NCBI RefSeq assembly: GCF_024359525.1
Contig: NZ_JAKZEU010000004.1
Location: 124,001-188,000 of the forward strand
Source of the DNA: Paracoccus albicereus
GTDB taxonomy: Bacteria; Pseudomonadota; Alphaproteobacteria; Rhodobacterales; Rhodobacteraceae
Reading direction: 5' to 3'
Length of the DNA: 64,000 nucleotides
Under the pieces are notes generated by a model. That model worked only from the letters and a program-made list of their open reading frames with translations, was not told the origin of the DNA and searched no databases. Made by a program: the position numbers and the translations under genes. Positions 27,025-34,806 of this stretch are shown here, piece after piece; position 1 is the stretch's first letter, and each line of letters begins with the position of its first letter.

Positions 27025-27951
27025 TCAGGCGCGGTAGAGCGGCTCGGGGCGGGTGAAAAACGCGTGCAGGATCTGGTAGGTGATCATGAAGTTCTTCTGC
27101 GAGAACGAGGCGTGCGAGATGCCGGGCATCACCGCGAATTCCTTGTCGGCGTTCGGAAGAGCCGCGAAGAATTCCAGCAGATCCTCCATACTCGCGATGC
27201 CGTCGTATTCGCCGCGCAGGATCGCGACCGCCATGGTCAGCTTCTTCGGATCGACCAGCGGCAGGTTCGCGCACATGTCGATATAGGTGCCGTTGGGCAT
27301 GGAATCGTCCAGCTCCAGCACCTGGTCGATGAAGGGCTGCGCGAAATCGTCATGGACCGTTCCGGGATGGTCGCGGTTGAAGATCGACCACATGAATTCC
27401 TCGTTCTGCGGCCGCCGGGTCGTGCCGCGCCACTGGTCGAGCTTCTTGGCCCGAGCTTCAAGCGTCGGGCTGCCCTTTCCGGTCCAGACCATCGCGTCCA
27501 GCGCAGCGCGCGACACGCGGTCGGGATTGCGCTCGGCGAACTTCGCCGCGCGCAGCGCGCCGGACGAGATGCCGTAGACCATCAGCGGCCCTTCGATCCC
27601 GTGTTCGTCACGCATGTGATCGGCCACCGCGAGCGCGTCGTCGGCCCCGTCGCTGATCGTCGCCAGCACGTCGTCGCCCTTGTAGGACCGGCCATAACCC
27701 CGGCAGTCGAAACACCAGGTGTCGAAACCGCGGGTGGCAAACCAGTTCATGACCGAGGCGTAGGGCTTGCCTTCGACCTGCAGGTCGAAGGTCGGCTGGC
27801 TGGCCATGGACGAACCGTGGACGAACAGGATCGTACCGCGCGACTTCTGGTTGCCGACGCGCGGCTTTTGCCAGACGAACACCTTCTGCCCCTGTGAGGT
27901 CGTCTCGTGCGCGATGCCTTCGACGGCTTCCGCGCTATAAAGGTCATCCAT
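27025..27951 (-). CDS. alpha/beta hydrolase
   Basis: A 308-residue alpha/beta-hydrolase. Oxyanion region GTILFVHGSSMASQPTFD; nucleophile elbow VYGISSGALRAAKFAE with Ser in GxSxG; a late PGISHASFSQKN holds the catalytic His. The acid is probably the Asp in LRGEYDGIASMEDL. No signal peptide. The start at 27951 has AAGGAGA upstream, better than an alternative at 28002. In the tctCBA operon, it sits between the LVIVD propeller and the FAH enzyme and probably cleaves an ester or C-C bond in the same pathway. Confidence 0.88.
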   Translation of the reverse strand: MDDLYSAEAVEGIAHETTSQGQKVFVWQKPRVGNQKSRGTILFVHGSSMASQPTFDLQVEGKPYASVMNWFATRGFDTWCFDCRGYGRSYKGDDVLATISDGADDALAVADHMRDEHGIEGPLMVYGISSGALRAAKFAERNPDRVSRAALDAMVWTGKGSPTLEARAKKLDQWRGTTRRPQNEEFMWSIFNRDHPGTVHDDFAQPFIDQVLELDDSMPNGTYIDMCANLPLVDPKKLTMAVAILRGEYDGIASMEDLLEFFAALPNADKEFAVMPGISHASFSQKNFMITYQILHAFFTRPEPLYRA

Positions 27952-27998
27952 TCTCGGTCTCCTTTGGATTGGTGGATCGAACGGGCCAGGCCCGTCCG

Positions 27999-29285
27999 TC
28001 ATTCGAATTTGAGGATGAGCAGGCCGCGGTTGCGATCGAGCAGGTAGATCGTGCCGTCCTCGCCGACCGCGACATCGTTCGATTGCGGCGCGGGCTGATC
28101 GCCCAGCGGTTCGGGAACGAAATATCCCACCTCGACCGGCGCCTCGGGATCAGCTGCATCGATGATCCGCAGACCGCCGGAAAACCACGCTGCGTAGATC
28201 AGCGTGCTATCCAGCCGTTCGTGGAACTGGTGTGCGCCGAAGCGGCCCGGCGCGCGGCTGTACGGCGAGGCGTTCTGATCCAGCGTGAAGATCGACAGCG
28301 GCTTCATGTTGCCCAGATCGCTTGCATCGAAAAGCCACAGGAAGCCGTGCAGGCGGCCGTGTTCGTGATCGTGTTCCTCATCGATCACGGCGGCGATGCG
28401 GCGGCCCCCGATCGGATTCTCGAACGGCATGGCCGTATGCGTGGGCTCGGGGATCGCGGGGTGGTAGTCGTATTCGCCGATGGTCTGCAGGTCCGACAGG
28501 TTCCGCGCGTCAATGACGCGAAAGCCCGCATGCCAGACCGACGCCCACAATTCGTCGCCGCATTTCATCGCATGGTGCAGACGGTGGCGAAGACCCGACC
28601 AGTGCGGCGTCTCGCCGCCCGCGACATGCTGGCCGGGCATCCACCAGCGGCCAACCTCGGCCGGGTTGGCGGGATCGGCCAGATCATAGACGACAAGGAT
28701 GTTGCCCTTGTAGCCCTCCATCTCGGTCGAGATGTAGGCGTGGGTCGCGTCCATGTCGAAGCGGTGCACGCCGACGCCGCCGGTTCGGTGATGTGTCAGA
28801 AGTTTCGGATTGGCGCAATCGGCGATGTCCCAGACCCGAAAGCCGCCATCGCCGTATTCCAATCCTGTCAGACCGCGCAGACGCGCCATGTCGGATGGAT
28901 CAGCGCCGATCCGTTCGGCAATCTCGTCATCGGTCGGGCTGCGGCCGAGGTCGGCCTTCAACGCAGCCTCGGCCTCGGGGATCGCGTTCGCGCGCCTTTT
29001 GGCGTGGCGATCGTCCTGTTCGACGTTCGTGATCATCAGATCGCCCGCGACCCGCACCTTGTGGCTGTGCGAGGCGTTGTCGTCGAGCTTGATCTGCGCG
29101 ACGACCTTGGGGGACGACCGGTCGGACACGTCGATGATCGTGGTGCCGTAAGGCGGGCGCATGTGACCGACAAAGACATGATCGCCTTGGACCACAACCT
29201 GACCACCACCCGGGATGTCCAAGGAGGAAAGCTGGCGCACCCGATGGGCGCAGGGCTGTCCCGCGCTGGTGTTGGTCCCGCTCAT
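27999..29285 (-). CDS. LVIVD-repeat beta-propeller protein, His-rich, unknown function
   Basis: A 428-residue protein with LVIVD-type beta-propeller blades: TTIIDVSDRSSPKVVAQI, GFRVWDIADCANPKLL, ILVVYDLADPANPAEVG, and GLRIIDAADPEAPVEVG. No signal peptide, so it appears cytoplasmic, unlike many LVIVD proteins. Histidines recur on blade edges: H73/H75, H174, H228-H238, H283, H305-H309, and H352/H355 in GAHQFHERLD, a pattern that would suit metal binding. Residues about 101-141 are a helical insertion containing LGRSPTDDEIAERIGADP, which resembles sigma-70 region 3 helices. Its start overlaps the tctA stop (ATGA), so it is in the transport/degradation operon. An enzyme role is possible but not shown. 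Confidence 0.72.
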   Translation of the reverse strand: MSGTNTSAGQPCAHRVRQLSSLDIPGGGQVVVQGDHVFVGHMRPPYGTTIIDVSDRSSPKVVAQIKLDDNASHSHKVRVAGDLMITNVEQDDRHAKRRANAIPEAEAALKADLGRSPTDDEIAERIGADPSDMARLRGLTGLEYGDGGFRVWDIADCANPKLLTHHRTGGVGVHRFDMDATHAYISTEMEGYKGNILVVYDLADPANPAEVGRWWMPGQHVAGGETPHWSGLRHRLHHAMKCGDELWASVWHAGFRVIDARNLSDLQTIGEYDYHPAIPEPTHTAMPFENPIGGRRIAAVIDEEHDHEHGRLHGFLWLFDASDLGNMKPLSIFTLDQNASPYSRAPGRFGAHQFHERLDSTLIYAAWFSGGLRIIDAADPEAPVEVGYFVPEPLGDQPAPQSNDVAVGEDGTIYLLDRNRGLLILKFE

Positions 29286-30817
29286 GCGTCAGGCCCCGTC
29301 AGCGACTTGTCCTTCAATCGCTCGAGCTTGGCGCGGCGGCGCGACATGATCGGGGGCAGTGCCAGCGTCAGGATCAGCATGACCCACAGGATGTTGCCAA
29401 TGGTCGAGGAGAACATGACCATCGGATCATTCCCGGAAATCCGCATCGCCAGCAGGAACGACCGCTCGATCAGCGGACCCAGGATCACCCCGATCAGGAT
29501 CGCCGCGACGTGATAGCCGGTCTTTCGCGCGACATAGCCGATGATGCCGAAGGCGACCGCGATGCCCATGTCGAACAGGAACCCGCGCGGAACGAAGGCG
29601 CCGACCAGAGTGAAGGCGACGATGAACGGCGCGAGATAGACGGTCGAGATCACGGTGATCCGCGACATGTACCGCACCATCGGAAACATGAACGGGATCA
29701 TCATCACGTACGAGACCGCCATGACAGCAATCACACCGTAGGCAAGCTGCGGCTCTTCGACGAACAGTCGCGGGCCGAAGGGCACACCGTGGAACTGCAG
29801 CACGATCATCATGACGGCCGCCGTGCTGCCGCCCGGCACGCCGATGGCGAGAAGCGGTACCAGCGTTCCCGTGGTGACACCGTTATTGGCGGATTCCGGT
29901 GCGATGACGCCCTGCGGATGGCCCGTGCCGAATTTCTCGGGCGTCTTGGAGAAGAACTGGCTTTGCTGATAGGCCACGAAGGACGCGATGCTCGCACCGG
30001 CCCCCGGCAGTACGCCGATCACCAGCCCCAGAAGCGAGGTCCAGATGATCTGCCACCAATGCGAGAATGCCGAGAAGATCTCGCGCGCGCTTTCGCGCCA
30101 AGTCGCTGCGGTCTTGGGCTGATCGCCCTCTTCGACCAGCGCGTCGCTTTCCAGCATGACGAGCGCTTCCGAGATCGCGAAAAGGCCGATCAGCGCGGGA
30201 ACCAGCGGCACCCCGTCAAAGAGCTCCAGGAAGCCGAACGTGCCGCGCGGCGTGGCATAGATATGGTCGGCGCCCATCGCGCCCAGCATCAGACCGAACG
30301 CGCCCGCGATCAAGCCTTTCAGCATGTCCTTGGCCGCGATCGAAGCGATCAGCGCCAGGCCGAACAGCATCACCACGACCATTTCGACGCTGTGGATGTA
30401 GTAGCCCACGCGTGACAGCGCCGGCAGCGCGAAAAGCGTCACGACCGAGCTGACGAACCCGCCGAGGACCGAGGCGACGAAGCAGAGCGACAGCGCCTTG
30501 ACGGCCTCTCCCTTGCGGGTCATCGGATAGCCGTCGAGCGTCGTGGCCGCGGCTCCGCCCGTTCCGGGGATGTTGACGAGGATCGCCGGTATGCCGCCCC
30601 CCAGGTGAGAGGCGCAGTAAAGCGCGACCATGAAAGCCAGCGCATATTCGACGTTCAGCGCCAGCGTCAGCGGCAACAGGATGATGATCGTGTTGTGCGC
30701 GGCAAAGCCCGGAACGGCCCCGGCGATCAGCCCGACGACAATCGCGGGCAACATGATCCACCACATGCTGAACGCATGGCCGAACAGCCCCGAGAGGGAT
30801 GCGAGATCATATTCCAT
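29282..30817 (-). CDS. tctA: tripartite tricarboxylate transporter permease TctA
   Basis: The large membrane subunit (511 residues, about 11-12 hydrophobic segments) of a TTT-family carboxylate importer. Family motifs: GLIAGAVPGFAAHNTIIILL near residue 24, GGGIPAILVNIPGTGGAAAT, and GLVIGVLPGAGASIASFVAY in the repeated half. It works with TctB and the binding protein TctC encoded upstream on the same strand. Its start shares one base with the tctB stop, and its stop overlaps the LVIVD gene start. Substrate is presumably a di- or tricarboxylate or an aromatic acid. Confidence 0.94.
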   Translation of the reverse strand: MEYDLASLSGLFGHAFSMWWIMLPAIVVGLIAGAVPGFAAHNTIIILLPLTLALNVEYALAFMVALYCASHLGGGIPAILVNIPGTGGAAATTLDGYPMTRKGEAVKALSLCFVASVLGGFVSSVVTLFALPALSRVGYYIHSVEMVVVMLFGLALIASIAAKDMLKGLIAGAFGLMLGAMGADHIYATPRGTFGFLELFDGVPLVPALIGLFAISEALVMLESDALVEEGDQPKTAATWRESAREIFSAFSHWWQIIWTSLLGLVIGVLPGAGASIASFVAYQQSQFFSKTPEKFGTGHPQGVIAPESANNGVTTGTLVPLLAIGVPGGSTAAVMMIVLQFHGVPFGPRLFVEEPQLAYGVIAVMAVSYVMMIPFMFPMVRYMSRITVISTVYLAPFIVAFTLVGAFVPRGFLFDMGIAVAFGIIGYVARKTGYHVAAILIGVILGPLIERSFLLAMRISGNDPMVMFSSTIGNILWVMLILTLALPPIMSRRRAKLERLKDKSLTGPDA

Positions 30818-31314
30818 CAGAGCACCGTTCCGATCAGCCGCTCGAACGGGCCTTCAGGAAAATGGGTCCCGAGCAGAAAGATGAAGAAGAACCAGCCGGT
30901 CAGCGCGCCGATCGCGGCGATCATGATCCCGCGTCCGATCGGGCGAACCCCCAGTACGAAGAACGACGCCGCCAGAAAGACGAAGGTCGACAGTGTGAAG
31001 CCGAGCCAAGGCAGCCCCACTAGGGCGGCAAGGATCAGAAGGAAGAAGATCCCCCGCGACTTGCGCGATTCCTGCGGGCCGAAGAAGTTTCCCATCCCCA
31101 GAGAGTAACGCCCCAGCGACAGGCCACGGATGATGCGGATCATGTAGATCGCGACCAGGCTCAGCAGAAGCCCGGCCAGGATGATGCCGCTCAGCTGCGC
31201 CTCGGCCGGGAAATCCCACACGGACCAGACGTAGTAGACAGCATACAGCGCGGCGCAGACTGGCAGGATCAGGTCGGCGCCCACCGGCTTTCTGGCGCCA
31301 GAACGGTCGTTCAT
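30817..31314 (-). CDS. tctB: tripartite tricarboxylate transporter small membrane subunit TctB
   Basis: A 165-residue membrane protein with four hydrophobic helices (for example ILPVCAALYAVYYVWSVW and LSGIILAGLLLSLVAIYMI), as expected for TctB of the TTT family. The position between tctC and tctA, sharing a base with the tctA start, settles the assignment because TctB sequences diverge widely. It is separated from tctC by 102 bases that hold two strong stem-loops. Confidence 0.88.
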   Translation of the reverse strand: MNDRSGARKPVGADLILPVCAALYAVYYVWSVWDFPAEAQLSGIILAGLLLSLVAIYMIRIIRGLSLGRYSLGMGNFFGPQESRKSRGIFFLLILAALVGLPWLGFTLSTFVFLAASFFVLGVRPIGRGIMIAAIGALTGWFFFIFLLGTHFPEGPFERLIGTVL

Positions 31315-31340
31315 CGGATGGCCTCATGAATGGGGGTACT

Positions 31341-31411
31341 GGCCCCGCGCGCACCGTCAGGACGGCATCAGCGCGGGGCCGTGTTCGTGGCTAAGGCCGC
31401 TTGCGCGGCCT
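31341..31411 (-). terminator. paired stem-loops between tctC and tctB (transcript attenuator candidate)
   Basis: Just past the tctC stop, arms AGGCCGC/GCGGCCT with loop TTGC (31394-31411). Then ten-base arms GGCCCCGCGC/GCGCGGGGCC with an inner CCGT/ACGG stem (31341-31380). There is no T-run. Stable hairpins after a binding-protein gene commonly protect its mRNA or reduce read-through to the permease genes. Confidence 0.6.
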
Positions 31412-31416
31412 GCCGG

Positions 31417-32418
31417 TCACTCGTCGCCAGTCAGCAACTCGCGGTATTTCGTGGCGAGTTCAGCCGTCTCTGCGGCTTCGGACATCGCGGCTTCCTGGTC
31501 GCCCGGATCGATGAAGGCCGCCGGCACGCCCGCAGCCTCGACCGCGGCGATATAGTCGGGATCGGCCAGCGTTTCGCGGATCGTCTGCTTCAGAACCTCG
31601 ACACGCTCGGGATACTCTTCCAGCACCGAAGCCTGCACCGCGAACGCGCGCGAACTGGTCAATGGCGGAAGATCGGTGCCCGCAGCCTCGTTCACCGTGG
31701 GCGCGTTGCCCGTCTGCTCGGGAACCGGGTTTTCGTCAGCGAAGATGCCCAGCACGCGAGCTTCAGGACCGAAGGTGATCGGGTTCGCAAGCGGAAGAGC
31801 CGAGGCGTCAACCTCGCCGGTGATGGCCGCCATCGCGGTGGGGTTGCCGCCGCCATACGGGATCAGGTTGAACTGGGCGCCGGTCGCTTCGCCGAGCGCC
31901 AGCATGCCGATCGAGGCCGGGTGCGGCAGGCGGCTGACCGAAATCGTGACCGGCCGGGTCTTCGCCTCTTCGATCAGCTGTTCCAGCGTCTCGAACTCGG
32001 AATTCGCGCCGACCCAAATCGCCATCGGCTCGGTGCTGGTCTTCTGGATATAGACCAGATCCTCGCCGATCTCGATCGGCACATCTTGCAATTCCAGCAT
32101 GATCACTTCCGGACCAATATTGCTGAACATCAGATTGGTCCCGTCAGCCTCGCTCTTCATGAAGAACTCGTAGCCAACCTGTCCGGCAGCGCCGGGGTAA
32201 TAGCTGAACTCGAAATTGCGGTCGAGATATTTGGACCAGACCTGCGTGATCGCGCGGGCGTCGCGGTCTGCGCCGCCACCCTCACCGGTCGGGATCGTGA
32301 TGGATACGTTCGTGTCAGGATAGTCTGCATCCTGCGCGTGTGCAGGAGCGATCACCCCCATTGCGGCAGCAAACGTGGCGGCGGCCGCGAAGGCAGCCGT
32401 GTCGAATGTCTTGCTCAT
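31417..32418 (-). CDS. tctC: tripartite tricarboxylate transporter substrate-binding protein TctC
   Basis: A 333-residue periplasmic binding protein of the Bug/TctC family. The signal peptide (FAAAATFAAAMGVIAPAHAQ) is cleaved after AHA. The mature start YPDTNVSITIPTGEGGGADRD matches the family ligand-carboxylate pocket (IPTGEGGGAD); other conserved parts are FMKSEADGTNLMFSN and LNLIPYGGGNPTAMAAI-like segments near the hinge. A strong GGGAGGAG site precedes the ATG at 32418, favoured over longer upstream frames. First gene of the operon, divergent from the GntR-type regulator. Confidence 0.93.
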   Translation of the reverse strand: MSKTFDTAAFAAAATFAAAMGVIAPAHAQDADYPDTNVSITIPTGEGGGADRDARAITQVWSKYLDRNFEFSYYPGAAGQVGYEFFMKSEADGTNLMFSNIGPEVIMLELQDVPIEIGEDLVYIQKTSTEPMAIWVGANSEFETLEQLIEEAKTRPVTISVSRLPHPASIGMLALGEATGAQFNLIPYGGGNPTAMAAITGEVDASALPLANPITFGPEARVLGIFADENPVPEQTGNAPTVNEAAGTDLPPLTSSRAFAVQASVLEEYPERVEVLKQTIRETLADPDYIAAVEAAGVPAAFIDPGDQEAAMSEAAETAELATKYRELLTGDE

Positions 32419-32457
32419 TTCCGAATCTCCTCCCAGGTCGGTCATGACACGTCGGTC

Positions 32458-32483
32458 TGGTTGACCAATCGATAACCAATGGT
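32458..32483. promoter_or_regulatory. GntR/FadR-type operator candidates over the regulator promoter
   Basis: Two short palindromic sites: TGGTTGACCA (32458-32467, arms TGGT/ACCA) and ACCAATGGT (32475-32483). TTGACC at 32461 with a 17-base spacer to TCAATA would make a promoter for the regulator gene, covered by both sites. The TGGT-N-ACCA pattern suits FCD-type GntR regulators. The divergent tctC start is about 40 bases away. Confidence 0.5.
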
Positions 32484-32531
32484 TCAATATGGTCCGAGAA
32501 GTGTCAACCTTTATTCTCGATTGGGCACCCA

Positions 32532-33194
32532 ATGGCGACGGAAAATCGGGCGCGTGCGACGCAGGTTCTGGAAGGACTGATCGGCTCTGGCGAATTCGGG
32601 CCGGGCGCCCGTCTTCCCCCCGAACGGGAGTTGTCCGCAAGGCTGCAGGTCAACCGTGCGACCCTGCGCAAGCTGCTGACACGACTGGAATTCGAAGGTC
32701 GGATCACGCGTCATGTGGGTCGCGGCACCTTCGTTGCGGACAAGCCTGATCGCACGCCGGATCTTTCAGCCACGTCATCGCCGATCGAGCTAATGGACGC
32801 GCGTCTGCTTCTTGAGCCGGTGATCGCGCGCGAAGCCGCTGTCCGCGCGCGATCGGCCGAACTCGACGCGATGGAGGACCTTCTGGTCCGCTTCGAGGCG
32901 GCAGAGGATTACGGCGAGTTCGAGCACCTCGACATCCTGTTCCACGAAGCCGTCGCGCGGGCCACGCAAAGCTCGATTCTTCAGGGTGTCGACGCGATGC
33001 TGCGCAACCTACGCTGCACGCCCGAATGGGATCGGCTGAAAAGAGCCTCCTTCTCGGCCGACACCCGCGCCCTTTACCGGCGGGAACATCGCGCCATTCT
33101 GAACGCACTGTCCGAGCGCGATGCCGCAGCGGCCGGACAGGCGATGGAAAGGCACGTGGCCTCGATCCATCGCCGACTGATCCGCATGGGTTGA
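32532..33194 (+). CDS. GntR/FadR-family (FCD domain) transcriptional regulator
   Basis: A 220-residue regulator with an N-terminal winged helix (GEFGPGARLPPERELSARLQ, then VNRATLRKLLTRLEFEGRI and HVGRGTFVA) and a C-terminal FCD ligand-binding domain (VRARSAELDAMEDLLVRFEA, FHEAVARATQSSIL, HRAILNALSERDAAAAG). FCD regulators bind organic acids and usually repress adjacent catabolic genes. It is divergent from the tctCBA operon with operator-like repeats between them, and its own gene is convergent with the monooxygenase module. Autoregulation is likely from the site layout. Confidence 0.9.
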   Translation: MATENRARATQVLEGLIGSGEFGPGARLPPERELSARLQVNRATLRKLLTRLEFEGRITRHVGRGTFVADKPDRTPDLSATSSPIELMDARLLLEPVIAREAAVRARSAELDAMEDLLVRFEAAEDYGEFEHLDILFHEAVARATQSSILQGVDAMLRNLRCTPEWDRLKRASFSADTRALYRREHRAILNALSERDAAAAGQAMERHVASIHRRLIRMG

Positions 33195-33219
33195 TCGCCG
33201 CGCCCATGCGCCGTCCGCC

Positions 33220-34806
33220 CTAACTGGTGACAGGCGCGGATCCCCGCGCGCCCGACAGGATTCGATGCGCGTCCGTCCCATCTGCGACCGCGCCCACCCA
33301 ACCGACGAATCCGTCGGGACGGACAAGAACGAGATCGGCACCGTATTCGCTCACCAGCGCAGCGTCCGCCTCCGTCACATGCAGCGGCACGCCGAGAGAC
33401 GAAGCCGCATCTTCAAAGCTGTCAGCGGCATCACGCGGCGCGAACAGCGTATAGCCGTCGCCAAGCCGCGCAAAGCTGTCGGAGCCATTCGAAGCGATGG
33501 GCGTCAGATGGTGACCCGCCCGCGCCTTCTTCCGATGGCTGCCGACGGCTGACGGTGCGCCGTCGCCACCGATCAGAGGTGAGCCTTCGTAATTGGGCTC
33601 GAACCGGTCGACCTCATCCGTGGCGCCGGTCGCGCGCTCTGCCCAACTGGCACGGAAGCCGGCAGGATCGTCCTGCGGATCATGGTCCGCCAGGAAGGCG
33701 GCATCGGCTTCGATCGAGGCCTCGATGAAATCGCGCGCGGTGGAGATGAAAACGGGACGACGCTCGGCCTCGTAGCTGTCCAGCAGACCCTCGCCGGCCC
33801 AGCCTTCCAGCGCGGCCGCAAGCTTCCAGCCCAGATTGCGCGCATCCTCGAAGCCTGTGTTGATGCCATAGCCACCATAAGGTGGATGGCTGTGCGCGGC
33901 GTCGCCCGCGATGAAGATCCGCCCTGCGCGATAGCGGTCGGCGATGGCGACGCGCAGGTCCCACAGGCCGACATGCTGGAATTCGATCGGAAACGCCTCG
34001 CCAGCCGCGCGATGCAGCAGCGCCTCGAAATCATAGTTCTCGGCGGTTGTTCCGGCAGGAACCGGAGCATGGAAGAAGAACGTGTCATCCTGCGCCACCC
34101 GACCGAAGAACTGCCAATAGCCTTTGAGATCGGGGTGAAGGACGTTGACGAAGGATTTGCCCGGATAGTCGCGGGCCATCCGCTGCGACAGTTCGGGCGC
34201 ACGGAACACCAGCAGGACCATCAGGCGGTCGTGGTCCGACCGCGTCTCGGTGATCCCGGCGGCTTCGCGCACGCGGCTGCGCGCACCGTCGCAACCAACC
34301 AGATACCGTCCGGTTAACTCGCGGGTCTCACCATCCTTCGCGCGGGCCGTGACCCGCACGCCGTCGTCGTCCTGTGAGATATCCTCACCGGTCCAGCCGG
34401 TTAGCAATTCCACCTGCGGCAACACGGCGGCACGTTCACGCAGCACGGCTTCGGTCGCATATTGCGGCAGGCGTTCGTTGCCGGTCGCATAGAACGGGCG
34501 CAGCTTTTCGCGCGGCAGCCAATCATAGGCGATGCCGGAAAACAGCGTACCGTAGGCGGTCAGGCCGCCCCCCATCTCTCGTGGGATCGTACGGGCGGCG
34601 CGCAGGGCGTCCTCGCAGCCCCAGGCCCGCATATGCTCCATCGTGCGCGGCGTCAGGTTCTGGCCACGCGGGATGCGCGACGGGGTCTCGCGCCGTTCGA
34701 TCACCGTGACGGTGTGACCGCGCTGACCCAGTTCGATCGCCAGGCCAAGACCGACCGGCCCGCCGCCGACGATCAGGACATCGCGGTCCGGATCGGCCCC
34801 GCTCAT
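33220..34806 (-). CDS. FAD-dependent aromatic monooxygenase (PheA/TfdB-like)
   Basis: A 528-residue flavoprotein hydroxylase. N-terminal FAD motif VLIVGGGPVGLGLAIELGQR (GxGxxG), central YLVGCDGARSRVREAAG (DG motif), and FIAGDAAHSHPPYGGYGINT (GD motif), followed by the thioredoxin-like C-terminal domain of the phenol/resorcinol hydroxylase group. It would insert one oxygen into an aromatic or related ring using NAD(P)H. The start overlaps the aldehyde dehydrogenase stop (ATGA). The substrate is unknown. No ring-cleavage dioxygenase gene is nearby. Confidence 0.9.
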   Translation of the reverse strand: MSGADPDRDVLIVGGGPVGLGLAIELGQRGHTVTVIERRETPSRIPRGQNLTPRTMEHMRAWGCEDALRAARTIPREMGGGLTAYGTLFSGIAYDWLPREKLRPFYATGNERLPQYATEAVLRERAAVLPQVELLTGWTGEDISQDDDGVRVTARAKDGETRELTGRYLVGCDGARSRVREAAGITETRSDHDRLMVLLVFRAPELSQRMARDYPGKSFVNVLHPDLKGYWQFFGRVAQDDTFFFHAPVPAGTTAENYDFEALLHRAAGEAFPIEFQHVGLWDLRVAIADRYRAGRIFIAGDAAHSHPPYGGYGINTGFEDARNLGWKLAAALEGWAGEGLLDSYEAERRPVFISTARDFIEASIEADAAFLADHDPQDDPAGFRASWAERATGATDEVDRFEPNYEGSPLIGGDGAPSAVGSHRKKARAGHHLTPIASNGSDSFARLGDGYTLFAPRDAADSFEDAASSLGVPLHVTEADAALVSEYGADLVLVRPDGFVGWVGAVADGTDAHRILSGARGSAPVTS

